Position numbers and translations under genes: made by a program. DNA of 64,000 nucleotides, from assembly GCA_965230485.1 (NCBI GenBank), contig CBDDLA010000001.1:2976001-3040000 (forward strand). The letters are read 5' to 3'. The notes beneath the pieces were generated by a model. It ran no database searches, was not told the origin of the DNA, and saw only the letters and a program-made list of their open reading frames with translations. The DNA comes from Putridiphycobacter sp965230485 (GTDB taxonomy: Bacteria > Bacteroidota > Bacteroidia > Flavobacteriales_D > Crocinitomicaceae). Below, piece after piece: positions 42,170-52,500 of the stretch. Numbering within the stretch: position 1 is the first letter of the stretch; each line of letters opens with the position of its first letter.

Positions 42170-43264
42170 ATGATTAAAGTTTGTCATGTGTCAACTGTCC
42201 ATCCAGCATTTGATGGAAGAATTTTTGATAAACAATGCATCTCACTTGTTAACGCAGGTTTTGATGTTAGCTTAGTAATACCCTACAATAAAAATGAGAC
42301 AATTGAGGGCGTAAAAATTGTTGGGCTTAAAAGATTTTCAAACCGAATTTTAAGAATTTCTATTGCTCCTATTTTTGCTTTTTTCAAAGTTTTAGGAACA
42401 CGTGCAAAAATTGTTGAATTCCATGACCCTGAGCTTATGTTTTTAGGAGTTATTTTAAAAATATTAGGCAAAAAAGTAATTTTTGATTCTCATGAAAACG
42501 TATCCAGCCAAATAGAAGATAAACCATGGATAAGACTTAGGTTTATTAGAGTTATAGTAAAGTCAGTCTATAGATTAGTTGAAAAAACCTGTATTTTCTT
42601 TTATGACAAGGTTATTTCTGTGACACCAGAAATTGTTTCTTTTCTTGCACCCAAAAAAGGACTACTTTTGAGAAATTACCCTCTTGTTAAACATGTTACT
42701 ACCTCTAATAATTTAAGAGAAAACAAGCATTTAACGCGTTTTATATATGTTGGTGGATTAACCCAATTAAGAGGTGTTAGTGAGATTTGTAAAGCTTTTT
42801 CAAGATTAGAAAATGACTGTGAGTTAATATTGGCAGGTCAATGGGAATCTGAAGAGTTTGCTAATGAGTGCTTGGCAAATAGTACTAGAATTATTTATAA
42901 GGGAGTTTTAAAGTTGAACGAAGTATATGAGTTGATTTCAAGCGCAGATGTAGGGCTAGCTACCTTGTACCACCAAAAAAATTACCTAAATAGTTTACCT
43001 GTTAAATCATTTGAATACATGGCAAATGGGCTGCCTTTAATAATGTCAGATATCCCTTATTGGAAGATTCATTATGCAAATTTTGCAAAATTTGTAAACC
43101 CACAAAATATAGATGAAATTGCTAACGCTATGCAATGGATGCTTGATCATCCTGAAAAGAGGTCAGAACTTGGTGATATGGGTAGGAAAGCAGTTTTAGA
43201 GAAATATAGTTGGGAAATAGAATCTAAAAAGCTTCTTAATATGTATAAGGAATTGAGTAATTAA
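42170..43264 (+). CDS. Glycosyltransferase family 4
   Basis: A 364-residue GT-B enzyme. The start M-I-K-V-C-H-V-S-T-V-H-P-A-F-D-G-R-I-F is typical of GT4 family members in polysaccharide loci. The donor-binding C-terminal half has the conserved G-G-L-T-Q-L-R-G and the segment S-L-P-V-K-S-F-E-Y-M-A-N-G-L-P-L-I with the E-x7-type glutamates. Donor and acceptor sugars are not readable. Its stop overlaps the start of the next gene by one base, showing a coupled operon. Confidence 0.88.
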   Translation: MIKVCHVSTVHPAFDGRIFDKQCISLVNAGFDVSLVIPYNKNETIEGVKIVGLKRFSNRILRISIAPIFAFFKVLGTRAKIVEFHDPELMFLGVILKILGKKVIFDSHENVSSQIEDKPWIRLRFIRVIVKSVYRLVEKTCIFFYDKVISVTPEIVSFLAPKKGLLLRNYPLVKHVTTSNNLRENKHLTRFIYVGGLTQLRGVSEICKAFSRLENDCELILAGQWESEEFANECLANSTRIIYKGVLKLNEVYELISSADVGLATLYHQKNYLNSLPVKSFEYMANGLPLIMSDIPYWKIHYANFAKFVNPQNIDEIANAMQWMLDHPEKRSELGDMGRKAVLEKYSWEIESKKLLNMYKELSN

Positions 43265-44478
43265 TGTTTTCGCTAAAAAAATATTTAAGTTTTGAGTGGC
43301 TGAAAAACAAAAATATTATAGGGTTATTTCTATCCCTTCTAATTTTTATGTTTCCCTTGCATTTTAAGTTTGCGCCAATTTTAATCTCTATACTTCTTGT
43401 TTGTGCAACAGCCCGATTATTCATTTCAAAACAGAGGGTCCACATTTCAAGAGCTCATGTCTTTCTGTTTTTATTTTACATCTTTTTAATAATTGGATTA
43501 TATTGGACAGAGAACATAAAGACTGGAATTTTTGACCTTGAAGTAAAGGCATCTTTAATCATTTTCCCCATTTTGTTTTCACTTATAAAATATAATAAAA
43601 ATGAGTTCCCAAGATTAATTAGAGCTCTGGTATATGGGGTTTTAACCTTTTTCGTAATAGGGGTTTTCTTTGCAAGTAAAACATATATTCAGAGAGGAGA
43701 TGGCTTACATTATTTTCTTTATGCTAGACTTAGCCCTGTAATACATCCTTCATATATGTCAATGTATATAACAACTGCCATTGCTTATATATTACATTAT
43801 TTAAAGTCAGGACTTTATCTTTTTATAAATAAAACTTTAACGGTTAGTATTGTAGCAGTATTATTTCTCATAAATTTTATGCTTTTATCGAAAATAGGGA
43901 TATTTGTTTCTGTTTTGATTTTGTTTTACTACATAACTAGTTGGGTAAGAAGAGAAAAAAAGTATGTTATAGGACTCAGTTCGGGACTAATTTTTTGCTT
44001 ATTTTTTATTTTTACGTATAAAAAAGTAGAATATGTAGCACAAAGAGTTGATGAATTTGGTTCTATTTTCGACAAACAAAGTGGTGATTCTGATAAGTCT
44101 AGTGGTGTTCGGATCCAAATATGGAACCAGGCGATTAATCTCATCAAAAGTAATCCTGTTATTGGTTACGGTACTGGAGATGTAAAGGATGTTTTAGTTG
44201 CAAAATACATGGAAAATGAATTGCATTATGCAGTTAAACAGAAATATAATGCTCACAATCAGTTTTTTCAAATCACGATTTCTAGTGGTATAATAGGTCT
44301 TAGTTTATTCTTGTTAGGCGTTTACTTTGGTTCAAAAAACAACCGTTTATTCCTTATATTTATATCAATTTCCTTTTTCTATATGTCTGTAGAATCAATC
44401 CTGGAAAATCAAGCAGGAACCATATTCTTCGGATTGTTTTTTAGTTTGTTGTCACAAAAATATTTTCAAGAAGAATGA
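43264..44478 (+). CDS. O-antigen ligase family protein
   Basis: A 404-residue polytopic membrane protein with about 10-12 hydrophobic segments. The Wzy_C region is at about 285-350, with V-I-G-Y-G-T-G-D-V-K-D-V and N-A-H-N-Q-F-F-Q. It joins or polymerises polysaccharide chains on the periplasmic side. It is the second such gene in the window (the first at 20135). It is coupled to the GT4 gene upstream (1 bp) and the GT2 gene downstream (4 bp). Confidence 0.83.
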   Translation: MFSLKKYLSFEWLKNKNIIGLFLSLLIFMFPLHFKFAPILISILLVCATARLFISKQRVHISRAHVFLFLFYIFLIIGLYWTENIKTGIFDLEVKASLIIFPILFSLIKYNKNEFPRLIRALVYGVLTFFVIGVFFASKTYIQRGDGLHYFLYARLSPVIHPSYMSMYITTAIAYILHYLKSGLYLFINKTLTVSIVAVLFLINFMLLSKIGIFVSVLILFYYITSWVRREKKYVIGLSSGLIFCLFFIFTYKKVEYVAQRVDEFGSIFDKQSGDSDKSSGVRIQIWNQAINLIKSNPVIGYGTGDVKDVLVAKYMENELHYAVKQKYNAHNQFFQITISSGIIGLSLFLLGVYFGSKNNRLFLIFISISFFYMSVESILENQAGTIFFGLFFSLLSQKYFQEE

Positions 44479-45494
44479 CTTTACCAGCTGTTAGTATTAT
44501 TATTCCATGCAGAAATGAAGCACTTTACATAAAAAAATGTGTCGATTCTATTTTGAGTCAGAATTATGGAGGTAAAATAGAAGCAATTGTAGTTGATGGC
44601 ATGAGTGATGATGGCACAAGGGAAATCCTAACAGATATGAAATCTGGGGATGAAAGAATTAAATTGGTTGATAATTTATTGAGAACTACACCTCAAGCTT
44701 TGAATATTGGAGTGAACAATGCTTCAGGAAACATTTTTATTATTTTAGGTGGGCATGCTTTTTTAGATTCTGATTTTATTTTAAATAACGTTGAAACACT
44801 TGGGCTTAATGACGATATTGGATGTTCTGGAGGATTAATCAATAATATATATGAAAATAAAACGGGTAAAATTATTTCAATAGCCATGTCTTCTCCTTTT
44901 GGAGTAGGAAATGCTACATTCCGAACTGGAGGTAATGCAGGATATGTAGATACTGTAGCATTTGGGGCTTATTATAAAAGTGTTCACAATAAAATTGGGG
45001 GGTTTGATGAAGACCTGGTCAGGAATCAAGATGATGACTATAATTACCGCATTCATAAAGCAGGTTATAAGATTTATTTTAATCCCAAAATTCAATCTCA
45101 TTATTATGTTAGAGGCTCATATAGAAAGCTATTTAAGCAATATTTTCAATACGGATATTGGAAGGTTTATGTAGCCAAAAAGCATAAAGCCATTACCACC
45201 ATTCGTCAACTGGTTCCATTGTTTTTCGTTTTAGGAATTATTGCTGGCGCTTTATTATCTATGTTATTCTCATTTTTTATTTGGATATATTTACTTGGTA
45301 TTAGTGCGTACGTTTTGTTGGCTGTTTTTTTTGGTTTGAAAGCATCAAAAAAAATGACTGATGCTCTTAGAGTTGCATTCGTATTTCCGATCTTGCATTT
45401 CAGTTATGGGTGGGGATATTTACAAGGAATAGTCAGTTTTTTAGTTCTAAAGAAAAAACCTTCAGAAAAAAGCAAGTCTGTGACGCGTGGCTAA
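44475..45494 (+). CDS. Glycosyltransferase family 2, membrane associated
   Basis: A 339-residue GT-A enzyme. The catalytic domain is N-terminal, with V-S-I-I-I-P-C-R-N-E near residue 6, V-V-D-G-M-S-D-D-G-T as the nucleotide-binding region and R-N-Q-D-D-D-Y-N-Y-R as the acidic/catalytic region. Two or three hydrophobic segments follow (about 250-320). The layout resembles succinoglycan glucosyltransferase ExoA. The ATGA overlap with the ligase gene indicates translational coupling. Its end overlaps the convergent hydroxylase gene by 4 bp. Confidence 0.87.
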   Translation: MTLPAVSIIIPCRNEALYIKKCVDSILSQNYGGKIEAIVVDGMSDDGTREILTDMKSGDERIKLVDNLLRTTPQALNIGVNNASGNIFIILGGHAFLDSDFILNNVETLGLNDDIGCSGGLINNIYENKTGKIISIAMSSPFGVGNATFRTGGNAGYVDTVAFGAYYKSVHNKIGGFDEDLVRNQDDDYNYRIHKAGYKIYFNPKIQSHYYVRGSYRKLFKQYFQYGYWKVYVAKKHKAITTIRQLVPLFFVLGIIAGALLSMLFSFFIWIYLLGISAYVLLAVFFGLKASKKMTDALRVAFVFPILHFSYGWGYLQGIVSFLVLKKKPSEKSKSVTRG

Positions 45495-46360
45495 TCTTTT
45501 TTTCCAATAGGGTAAATTATTTGTTTCAAAAAGTTAGATTTAGGGAAGTGTTCGTCGTTTTCGAATCCTAATTCTATATCTCCACTTTCATGAGGAATAT
45601 AGTTTGTTTTAAAAATGTAGTCCCATAAGCTTAAACTGATCCCATAGTTCATCCCATATTTTCGGTCAGCTGGCAAATTTTTGGCATGATGCCAAAGGTG
45701 CATAACGGAATTGTTAAACAAGTACTTTAAAGGTCCCCAAGTAATTTTGATGTTAGCATGATTTAAATGACCAATTAGAATAGCAATAAAATGAATAATA
45801 AACGCATCTGAAGGGTCACCTCCTACTAACAGCATAACTACGAGTGTTTTTAGTGGTTTATATAATATATTTTCCATCCAATGATAGCGTAAATGGGCAG
45901 CAAATCCCATTTCTTTAACTGAATGGTGTACTTTATGAAATTGCCATAAAAAGTTAAATCGGTGAAGCATAACATGTGTAAGCCACTGAACAAAGTCGTT
46001 TAAAATAAAGAAAATAGTAAGGCCAAGCCAAGCCGGTAACCGATTTAAATTTATAAAAGCTAGCCCACTCAAAGCTTCTCCCAAAAAATGACTAATTAAA
46101 AAATAAAACCCACTTATTACTGAAGAAAAAACAAAGAAATTGAAGAACATATAAAAAACGTCCATCCAAAAATCTTTCCTAACCACGTTTTGTTGCTTTC
46201 TCCATGGGAACAATATTTCTAAAGCGTATACTAGTAATGAGATTATGATTAGTCCGTAAAAAAAATTGTCATACCATTCAACATTAAAGGTCATCTGTTT
46301 CCAAACCCAATTGAAACTACCAGTAATTTTATGAATGAACTCTGAAACTATAGATGCCAT
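45491..46360 (-). CDS. Sterol desaturase/fatty acid hydroxylase family membrane protein
   Basis: A 289-residue protein with about six hydrophobic segments and the histidine clusters of the family: H-V-M-L-H near residue 135, H-K-V-H-H-S near 151, and H-L-W-H-H near 228, which bind a di-iron centre. Members hydroxylate or desaturate lipids, for example fatty acids or sterols. It lies against the direction of the surrounding polysaccharide genes. A lipid modification connected with envelope assembly is possible; the substrate is unknown. Confidence 0.83.
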   Translation of the reverse strand: MASIVSEFIHKITGSFNWVWKQMTFNVEWYDNFFYGLIIISLLVYALEILFPWRKQQNVVRKDFWMDVFYMFFNFFVFSSVISGFYFLISHFLGEALSGLAFINLNRLPAWLGLTIFFILNDFVQWLTHVMLHRFNFLWQFHKVHHSVKEMGFAAHLRYHWMENILYKPLKTLVVMLLVGGDPSDAFIIHFIAILIGHLNHANIKITWGPLKYLFNNSVMHLWHHAKNLPADRKYGMNYGISLSLWDYIFKTNYIPHESGDIELGFENDEHFPKSNFLKQIIYPIGKKD

Positions 46361-46447
46361 TATATTAATTTATATATCAAAGCTAAAGTTAGTTATTAAT
46401 TCATTTCGCTCTAAATTTTACAATGATATTAATCCTAAAATTAATTG

Positions 46448-46455
46448 TATTTTTG
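46448..46455 (+). promoter_or_regulatory. -7 box of the aminotransferase operon
   Basis: TATTTTTG, an exact TAnnTTTG match, 12 bp before the ATG at 46468. A longer frame opening at 46423 includes this box, so the shorter start is preferred. Confidence 0.5.
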
Positions 46456-46467
46456 GCAAAAAAATCT

Positions 46468-47685
46468 ATGATCCCTTTTTCTCCTCCAAGAATTGACCAG
46501 GCTATAGTTGACGAAGTTTCCAAAGCACTATTATCTGGTTGGATTACAACTGGTCCTCGAACAAAACTATTTGAAACAAAGTTGACAGAATATACTGGTT
46601 GCAGAAAAACGATTTGTTTAAACTCTGCTACTGCTGGTTTGGAATTAATATTACGCTGGTTTGGCGTTGGGCCTGGAGATGAGGTTATCTTACCTGCGTA
46701 TACGTATTGTTCTACTGCTAATGTTGTGATGCATTGTGGTGCAAAACCTGTGATGGTTGATTCTCATGAAGTCGATTTCAATATTTCAGTTGAGGCGATT
46801 AGGGAAGCCATTACATCAAACACAAAAGTAGTTATGCCTGTTGATATTTCAGGTTTTCCTGCTGACTATGAGAATATTCATGATCTGATTAATGAGGTAT
46901 CAATTCGAAAAATGTTCACTGCCGAGACTGATGAACAAGCTAAACTTGGTAGAATTTTAGTATTGTCTGATGCAGCCCATAGTTTTGGAGGAACAATGAA
47001 TAATAAAAAATGCGGTGCTTTAACTGATGTGTCTGTCTTTTCTTTTCACGCTGTTAAAAATCTAACAACATCTGAAGGGGGAGCAGTATGCTTAAACTTA
47101 CCAATGGAATTTGATGTTGATGAGGTATATAAAAGTTTAAACATGAAATCGCTTCATGGCCAATCTAAAGATGCCTTAGCTAAAACACAAATTGGTAATT
47201 GGCGTTATGACGTAGTAGAACCAGGCTATAAGTGTAATATGACAGATTTATCAGCTGCGATAGGTCTCGTGGAATTAGAACGCTACGAGTCAAACTTAGA
47301 CCGTAGGAGGGCTATTTTTAATCAATATTTGAATGGTTTTAAAGGAAAAGATTGGGCTATAATTCCAGAGTATAAAACTAGAGTAAAGGAAACAAGTTAT
47401 CACCTTTTTTTGTTAAGAATCAGAGGTGTTGATGAGCCAACAAGAGATACCATAATGCAATTAATATTTGAAGCAGGCGTTTCTGTCAATGTTCATTTTC
47501 AACCACTACCATTATTATCGGCTTATAAGAATATTGGATATGAAATGTCTGATTTCCCTATAGCCTGGTCAAAATATGAAAACGAGATTACCTTACCAGT
47601 TTATTTTGACTTAACGGATGAAAATGTATCAACCATTATTAAAACCGTTACAAATGCTGTTGAACAAACAATTTATAAAGTATGA
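46468..47685 (+). CDS. DegT/DnrJ/EryC1/StrS family sugar aminotransferase
   Basis: A 405-residue PLP enzyme that places an amino group on a nucleotide-linked keto-sugar. It starts with M-I-P-F-S-P-P-R-I-D at 46468; the upstream ATG at 46423 is rejected because a promoter box lies between. Conserved features are G-W-I-T-T-G-P-R-T, L-S-D-A-A-H-S-F-G-G with the PLP aspartate, and the PLP lysine in F-S-F-H-A-V-K-N-L-T-T-S-E-G-G-A. The amino sugar made is unknown. It overlaps wecB by 4 bp (ATGA). Confidence 0.9.
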   Translation: MIPFSPPRIDQAIVDEVSKALLSGWITTGPRTKLFETKLTEYTGCRKTICLNSATAGLELILRWFGVGPGDEVILPAYTYCSTANVVMHCGAKPVMVDSHEVDFNISVEAIREAITSNTKVVMPVDISGFPADYENIHDLINEVSIRKMFTAETDEQAKLGRILVLSDAAHSFGGTMNNKKCGALTDVSVFSFHAVKNLTTSEGGAVCLNLPMEFDVDEVYKSLNMKSLHGQSKDALAKTQIGNWRYDVVEPGYKCNMTDLSAAIGLVELERYESNLDRRRAIFNQYLNGFKGKDWAIIPEYKTRVKETSYHLFLLRIRGVDEPTRDTIMQLIFEAGVSVNVHFQPLPLLSAYKNIGYEMSDFPIAWSKYENEITLPVYFDLTDENVSTIIKTVTNAVEQTIYKV

Positions 47686-48764
47686 AAATATTAACAGTAA
47701 TTGGTGCCCGTCCACAATTTATTAAAGCAGCAGCTTTAAGTCGCGAGATTGCTAAACATGACAATATTGAAGAAGTAATTGTTCATACTGGTCAACATTT
47801 CGACGCGAATATGAGTGATGTTTTTTTTACTGAAATGGAAATACCTAAACCAAACTATAATTTAGAGATTAATAGTTTGGGGCATGGCGCTATGACAGGG
47901 AGAATGTTAGAAGGTATTGAAGAAATACTTCTAAAAGAAAAACCCAATGTGTTGTTGGTTTATGGTGATACTAATTCAACTATAGCAGGTGCCTTAGCAG
48001 CCAAAAAGCTGCATATTAAAGTCGCGCATGTGGAGGCAGGGTTAAGAAGCTTTAACATGCTAATGCCAGAAGAAGTCAATCGGATTTTAACTGATCGGAT
48101 ATCTGATTTCTTATTTTGTCCTACTCAAGAAGCGGTTAACAATTTAGAATTGGAAGGCTATAAAAATATTGATTGTGAGATTGTTCTTTCGGGTGATGTG
48201 ATGCAAGATGCAGCTACTTTTTATGCTACAAAATCAAAAGAAAAGTCATCAGTTGTTAAAGAAAATGGTCTTAACAACTTCATATTAGCAACTTTACATA
48301 GGGCTGAAAATACTGATGATGGCGACCGCTTGAAAAATATTGTGGACGCACTGAATGAAATTCATAATACCATTTGTCCTATTGTTTTGCCAATCCACCC
48401 CAGAACTAAAAGTAAGCTGAACGCAATTGATAAAAAATTAGATGTTAAAATCATAGATCCTGTTGGTTATTTTGATATGATTGAATTAATCAGGAATTCT
48501 GAAATGGTCATGACAGATAGTGGTGGATTACAAAAAGAAGCTTTTTTCTTTGGTAAAAATTGTGTAACAATGCGAGATCAAACAGAATGGGTAGAATTGG
48601 TGAAAGCCAATGTCAATATTATTGTTGGAGCTGATAAACATAAAATAGTAAATGGTGCGCAAGAAATGATTTCCAAACAATCAGATTTTTCAAATCATCT
48701 TTATGGAAACGGAAAGGCTTGTGCTCATATTATTTCATCATTGAAATCTAATCTCAAGTGCTAG
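47682..48764 (+). CDS. wecB: UDP-N-acetylglucosamine 2-epimerase, non-hydrolysing
   Basis: A 360-residue enzyme that interconverts UDP-GlcNAc and UDP-ManNAc. Signatures are the N-terminal G-A-R-P-Q-F-I-K-A-A, V-Y-G-D-T-N-S-T, H-V-E-A-G-L-R-S, and L-H-R-A-E-N-T-D. Length fits. It supplies UDP-ManNAc or a derivative to the polysaccharide assembled by this cluster. Related epimerases act on other UDP-HexNAc sugars, so substrate is not certain. It sits between the aminotransferase (4-bp overlap) and the sugar transferase (1-bp gap). Confidence 0.88.
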   Translation: MKILTVIGARPQFIKAAALSREIAKHDNIEEVIVHTGQHFDANMSDVFFTEMEIPKPNYNLEINSLGHGAMTGRMLEGIEEILLKEKPNVLLVYGDTNSTIAGALAAKKLHIKVAHVEAGLRSFNMLMPEEVNRILTDRISDFLFCPTQEAVNNLELEGYKNIDCEIVLSGDVMQDAATFYATKSKEKSSVVKENGLNNFILATLHRAENTDDGDRLKNIVDALNEIHNTICPIVLPIHPRTKSKLNAIDKKLDVKIIDPVGYFDMIELIRNSEMVMTDSGGLQKEAFFFGKNCVTMRDQTEWVELVKANVNIIVGADKHKIVNGAQEMISKQSDFSNHLYGNGKACAHIISSLKSNLKC

Positions 48765-48765
48765 G

Positions 48766-49362
48766 ATGTATCTGTTAGTGAAAAGATTTTTCGACATTTT
48801 ATCTGCTACTCTTGTTTTGATTTTGCTAAGTCCCTTTTTTATTGTGACGGCTTTACTTATTGTTATTGACAGTAAAGGAGGCGTTTTCTATAAGCAAGAA
48901 CGAATTGGAAAAAAAAGGTCCCCATTTTATCTTTATAAATTCCGATCAATGAGACCCGAAGCAGATTTAGGCTCGAAGATTACGGTTGGTAAGGATCCAA
49001 GAATAACGAAAATAGGAGCCTTTATTCGAAAGTATAAAATTGATGAATTACCTCAATTAATCAATATAATTAATGGAGATATGAGCGTAGTTGGACCAAG
49101 ACCAGAGGTTAAGCAATATGTTGATTTATATACTGATGAGCAGTTGAAAGTCTTATCTGTAAAACCAGGACTAACGGATTTCGCATCAATCAAGTTCTTT
49201 AATGAGCAAGAGGTTTTAGGCCAGTCTGAAAATCCTCAACAATTGTATATTGAAGAAATCATGCCAGCCAAATTGGAGTTAAACTTACTATACTTAAAAA
49301 AAATGAGTTTCTCTACTGATTTGAAAATCATACTTAAAACACTAAAAAAAATAGTGCTATAG
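48766..49362 (+). CDS. Initiating sugar-phosphate transferase
   Basis: A 198-residue bacterial sugar transferase (polyprenyl-phosphate glycosylphosphotransferase, PglC-like). It has one N-terminal membrane hairpin (about 10-32) and a cytoplasmic catalytic domain with K-Q-E-R-I-G, F-R-S-M-R, the catalytic K-I-D-E-L-P-Q-L-I-N and V-G-P-R-P-E-V. It begins each repeat unit by putting a sugar phosphate on undecaprenyl phosphate. It lies last in the operon, 1 bp after wecB. Confidence 0.9.
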   Translation: MYLLVKRFFDILSATLVLILLSPFFIVTALLIVIDSKGGVFYKQERIGKKRSPFYLYKFRSMRPEADLGSKITVGKDPRITKIGAFIRKYKIDELPQLINIINGDMSVVGPRPEVKQYVDLYTDEQLKVLSVKPGLTDFASIKFFNEQEVLGQSENPQQLYIEEIMPAKLELNLLYLKKMSFSTDLKIILKTLKKIVL

Positions 49363-49392
49363 CCGTTTCTAAACAATGATATTTATAAAAAG

Positions 49393-49424
49393 TTTGGTCA
49401 AACTAACTTTTTTTATTATGTTTG
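49393..49424 (+). promoter_or_regulatory. Promoter of the LamG/SprB surface-protein gene
   Basis: TTTG (49393-49396) and TATGTTTG (49417-49424), 20-bp spacer, matching consensus. The predicted leader is about 115 bases, longer than at other genes here, and contains an imperfect direct repeat and pairing arms. Confidence 0.6.
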
Positions 49425-49495
49425 CATAACAATTGTTGCTAACTTCATCTTGGGCATAACTATTATTGCTGCCAAGGCCAAGAAAAACAACAATT
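49424..49495 (+). repeat. Direct repeat and nested stems in the leader of the surface-protein gene
   Basis: GCATAACaATTgTTGCTa (49424-49441) and GCATAACtATTaTTGCTg (49454-49471) agree at 15 of 18 positions, 30 bp apart. AATTGTTG (49431-49438) pairs with CAACAATT (49488-49495), and inside it CTTGG (49449-49453) pairs with CCAAG (49472-49476). This may be a regulatory mRNA structure or a protein-binding repeat. Confidence 0.4.
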
Positions 49496-49543
49496 ACGAT
49501 ATTTGCTTAGTAGTTTCAAGATTGCTAAACAAATATTTGTAAT

Positions 49544-52500
49544 ATGATGACTTCTGAAATGTTTAAAAAATTAGGTCCTAAGGTTTCCTTATTAGTAATT
49601 CTTGTATTCTATTCAAGCGTCTTTTTTGGCCAATGTCCTACAGCTACTCCTAATGTCAATGATACATGTATAATAGCTGGTCAGCCAGCTAAGCTAAATG
49701 CTTCAGGTAGTTCAAATGCATTCTCATGGTATGATGCTTCTACTGGCGGGAACCATTTTGGTAATGGCTCTGGTTTTGATCCAGGAAATGTAGCATCTAC
49801 AACTACATTCTATGCTGCTGCAGCAGAACAAAACTATGCCTTGGATTTTGATGGGACAAATGATAGAATAGCTATTCAGAATTATACTTATAATTCTACA
49901 GGAATGATTCAGCTAACCGTTGAAGCTTGGGTTAAAACAACTAGTAATAGCCCTATGATTATTGCCTCATTTGATAGAAACGAATATTGGCGTTTAGGAG
50001 TCGGAAGTACTGGAGCTAGCGCGGGAAGAGTTTCATGGAGTGTACAAACAAGCGGCGGTACTTTAGACATGGGTGGGTCAGCCATTGTAAATGATGGTCA
50101 ATGGCATCACGTTGCAGCCACGTATCTACTTGGGGTAGCCACAATATATGTGGATGGAGTAGTTGACGCATCATCTATTGCTTTTATTGGTTCTACTTGG
50201 GGAACCGGTAAAACCAGATTTGGATTTGTAGGTGTTGGGTCGGAAGCCAGCTCGTTCGGTTTTCCTAGTGGACCAAATCAGCATTTTGATGGAGAAATTG
50301 ATGAAGTTAGAGTCTGGAGTGATGCTAGAACACCTGCCGAAATACTTAATAACAAAGACAACTGTTTACTAGGGACGGAACCAAACCTTGAAATTTATTA
50401 TAAAATAAACAATGGTTCGGGATCTTCAATTGTAACTGATCAAGTTTCAAATTCAGATGGTACATTAACTTTTATGGATCCTACAACCGATTGGCAAACT
50501 AGGGTTGCAGATTATTCTTGTCCATCTTGTGAATCTGCAAGAGTGCCATTAACTGTAACAATTTCGAACACACCGCCAGTTTCAATTTCTGCTACTAATC
50601 AGACTTCTTGTATTGGTAATACAGTATTATTTGACGCGGGTAGTGGGTATACTTCCTACCTTTGGAGTACAGGAGCAAATACGCAAACCGTCAATATAAG
50701 TTCAGGAGGAACTTATTCTATAATTGCAGAGCAAGCGGGTTGCTATAGTCAAGATTCATTAGAAATTATTGGTGACATTCAGGATGCTCAAACAAACGGT
50801 TTATTTGATGGAGCAAATGATTACGTTGCTATAGATGGATTTTTTTATAATTCGGCAGCTATAACTGAACTGTCAGTAGAGGCTTGGGTAAGAACAACTG
50901 ACGGTGGAAATCAAATAATTGCTTCGTTTGATAGAAGCGATTATTGGCGTTTAGGTATTAATGGTGAAGGAGCTGGTACAGGTCAGGTAGCGTGGAATTT
51001 AAGAACTTCAGCAGGTATCCTTGATTTTGGTTCTACCGCTAGAGTTGATGATGGTAATTGGCACCATATTGTTGGGACATATAATAATGGTTTGGCATCA
51101 ATATATATTGATGGAGAATTAGATTCTGATGCTACAAGAGGGACTACTGTTGGAACAGGAACAACTCGATACGGATATATTGGAACAGGGTCTGAAGCTA
51201 CATCTTTTAATGGATCAAGGGGTCCAAACAGATATTTTGATGGTGAAATTGAAGAGTTAAGAATTTGGAACAAGGCACTTACTATTTCTGAAATTAGAGA
51301 ACAGATGTGTATAAACCTGAAGGGTGTGCCATCACCCAATTTAGTGTCTTATTTTAAATTCAATGAGGGCAGTGGTATTGAACTTATGTCTGAAGTTGGA
51401 TCGGTTTCAGGACAAGCTTTTAATATTAATACTTCCAGTTTTTGGGAAAATAGTGGTGCACCAGTTGGCGATAATTCTGTAAATTTATATGCCAATGCGC
51501 TAACTGGTAGTTCAATTAGTATTACTGCTTGTAGTGGAGATTCTATAACGGTATCAGATATTACTGGTAGCGCCACAGGGATTCAATTATACTCATTAGA
51601 AATGGATCCTACAAATTCTAATGGCATTGACAGCTTTTTAATCGGTAACCATTACTATGGAATCTTCTTCATAGGTGATCAAACGGCAGCCTATAAGGCC
51701 GAAATTAGCTACAATAATAACGCATTAGTGAACTCTGATAATCAATTCGGTCTTACTATGCTCTCAAGAGTTGATAAAACTGAATCAGGCTTTATAGCAG
51801 AAACAACCAATAATGATGAGGTAGCGAAAGTTCTTACTGCAAATCTAACAGGAAGAAATGAACTCATATTAGATTCCAAATATTATATATGGACAGGTAA
51901 TAGTAATATTAATTGGCAAGTAGCAAGTAATTGGAACCCTACTTCAGTGCCATCCGCTAACTCAAGTATCTTGATTCCAGATGTAACTAATCAACCAAGA
52001 TTAGATCAGGATAGAATAGTAGGCAGTCTAATAATGGATACAGGGTCATCAGCAGATCTTAATGGAAATACATTGGGTATTAATGGGAATTTAATTGCCA
52101 ATGGTCAAATTATATCGAATTCTGGCCAGATATCATTCCAAGGGATTGGTCCTCAAACTTTTGTTGCTGGAGTACCTCAGGTAATTGATAATATTTCTAC
52201 CTCAAACCTTTCAAGTGTGACCATGGAACAGAATCATATTCAATTGAAAAATACATTAACAGTTCAAAATGGAGTTTTTGATACCAATGATTCGTTAATT
52301 TTAGTTTCGGATGCAAATAGAACAGCCCGTATAAGTGAAATTACCGGAGGAGGTTCTATTATCGGAGAAATTGAAATGCAGAGGTATATTGATGCGGGGG
52401 AAACCTATTGGCGCTTTTTTTCTTCAGCCGTTCAAGACGCTACTGTTGAAGATTATCAAGGTGACTTTATAACTTCAGGTTATATAGGAAGTGATTTTCC

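Noticed and set aside
49387..49414. Possible terminator AAAAGTT...AACTTTT after the sugar transferase gene
   Set aside because: The 7-bp AT-rich stem is weak and overlaps a much better consensus promoter for the next gene.
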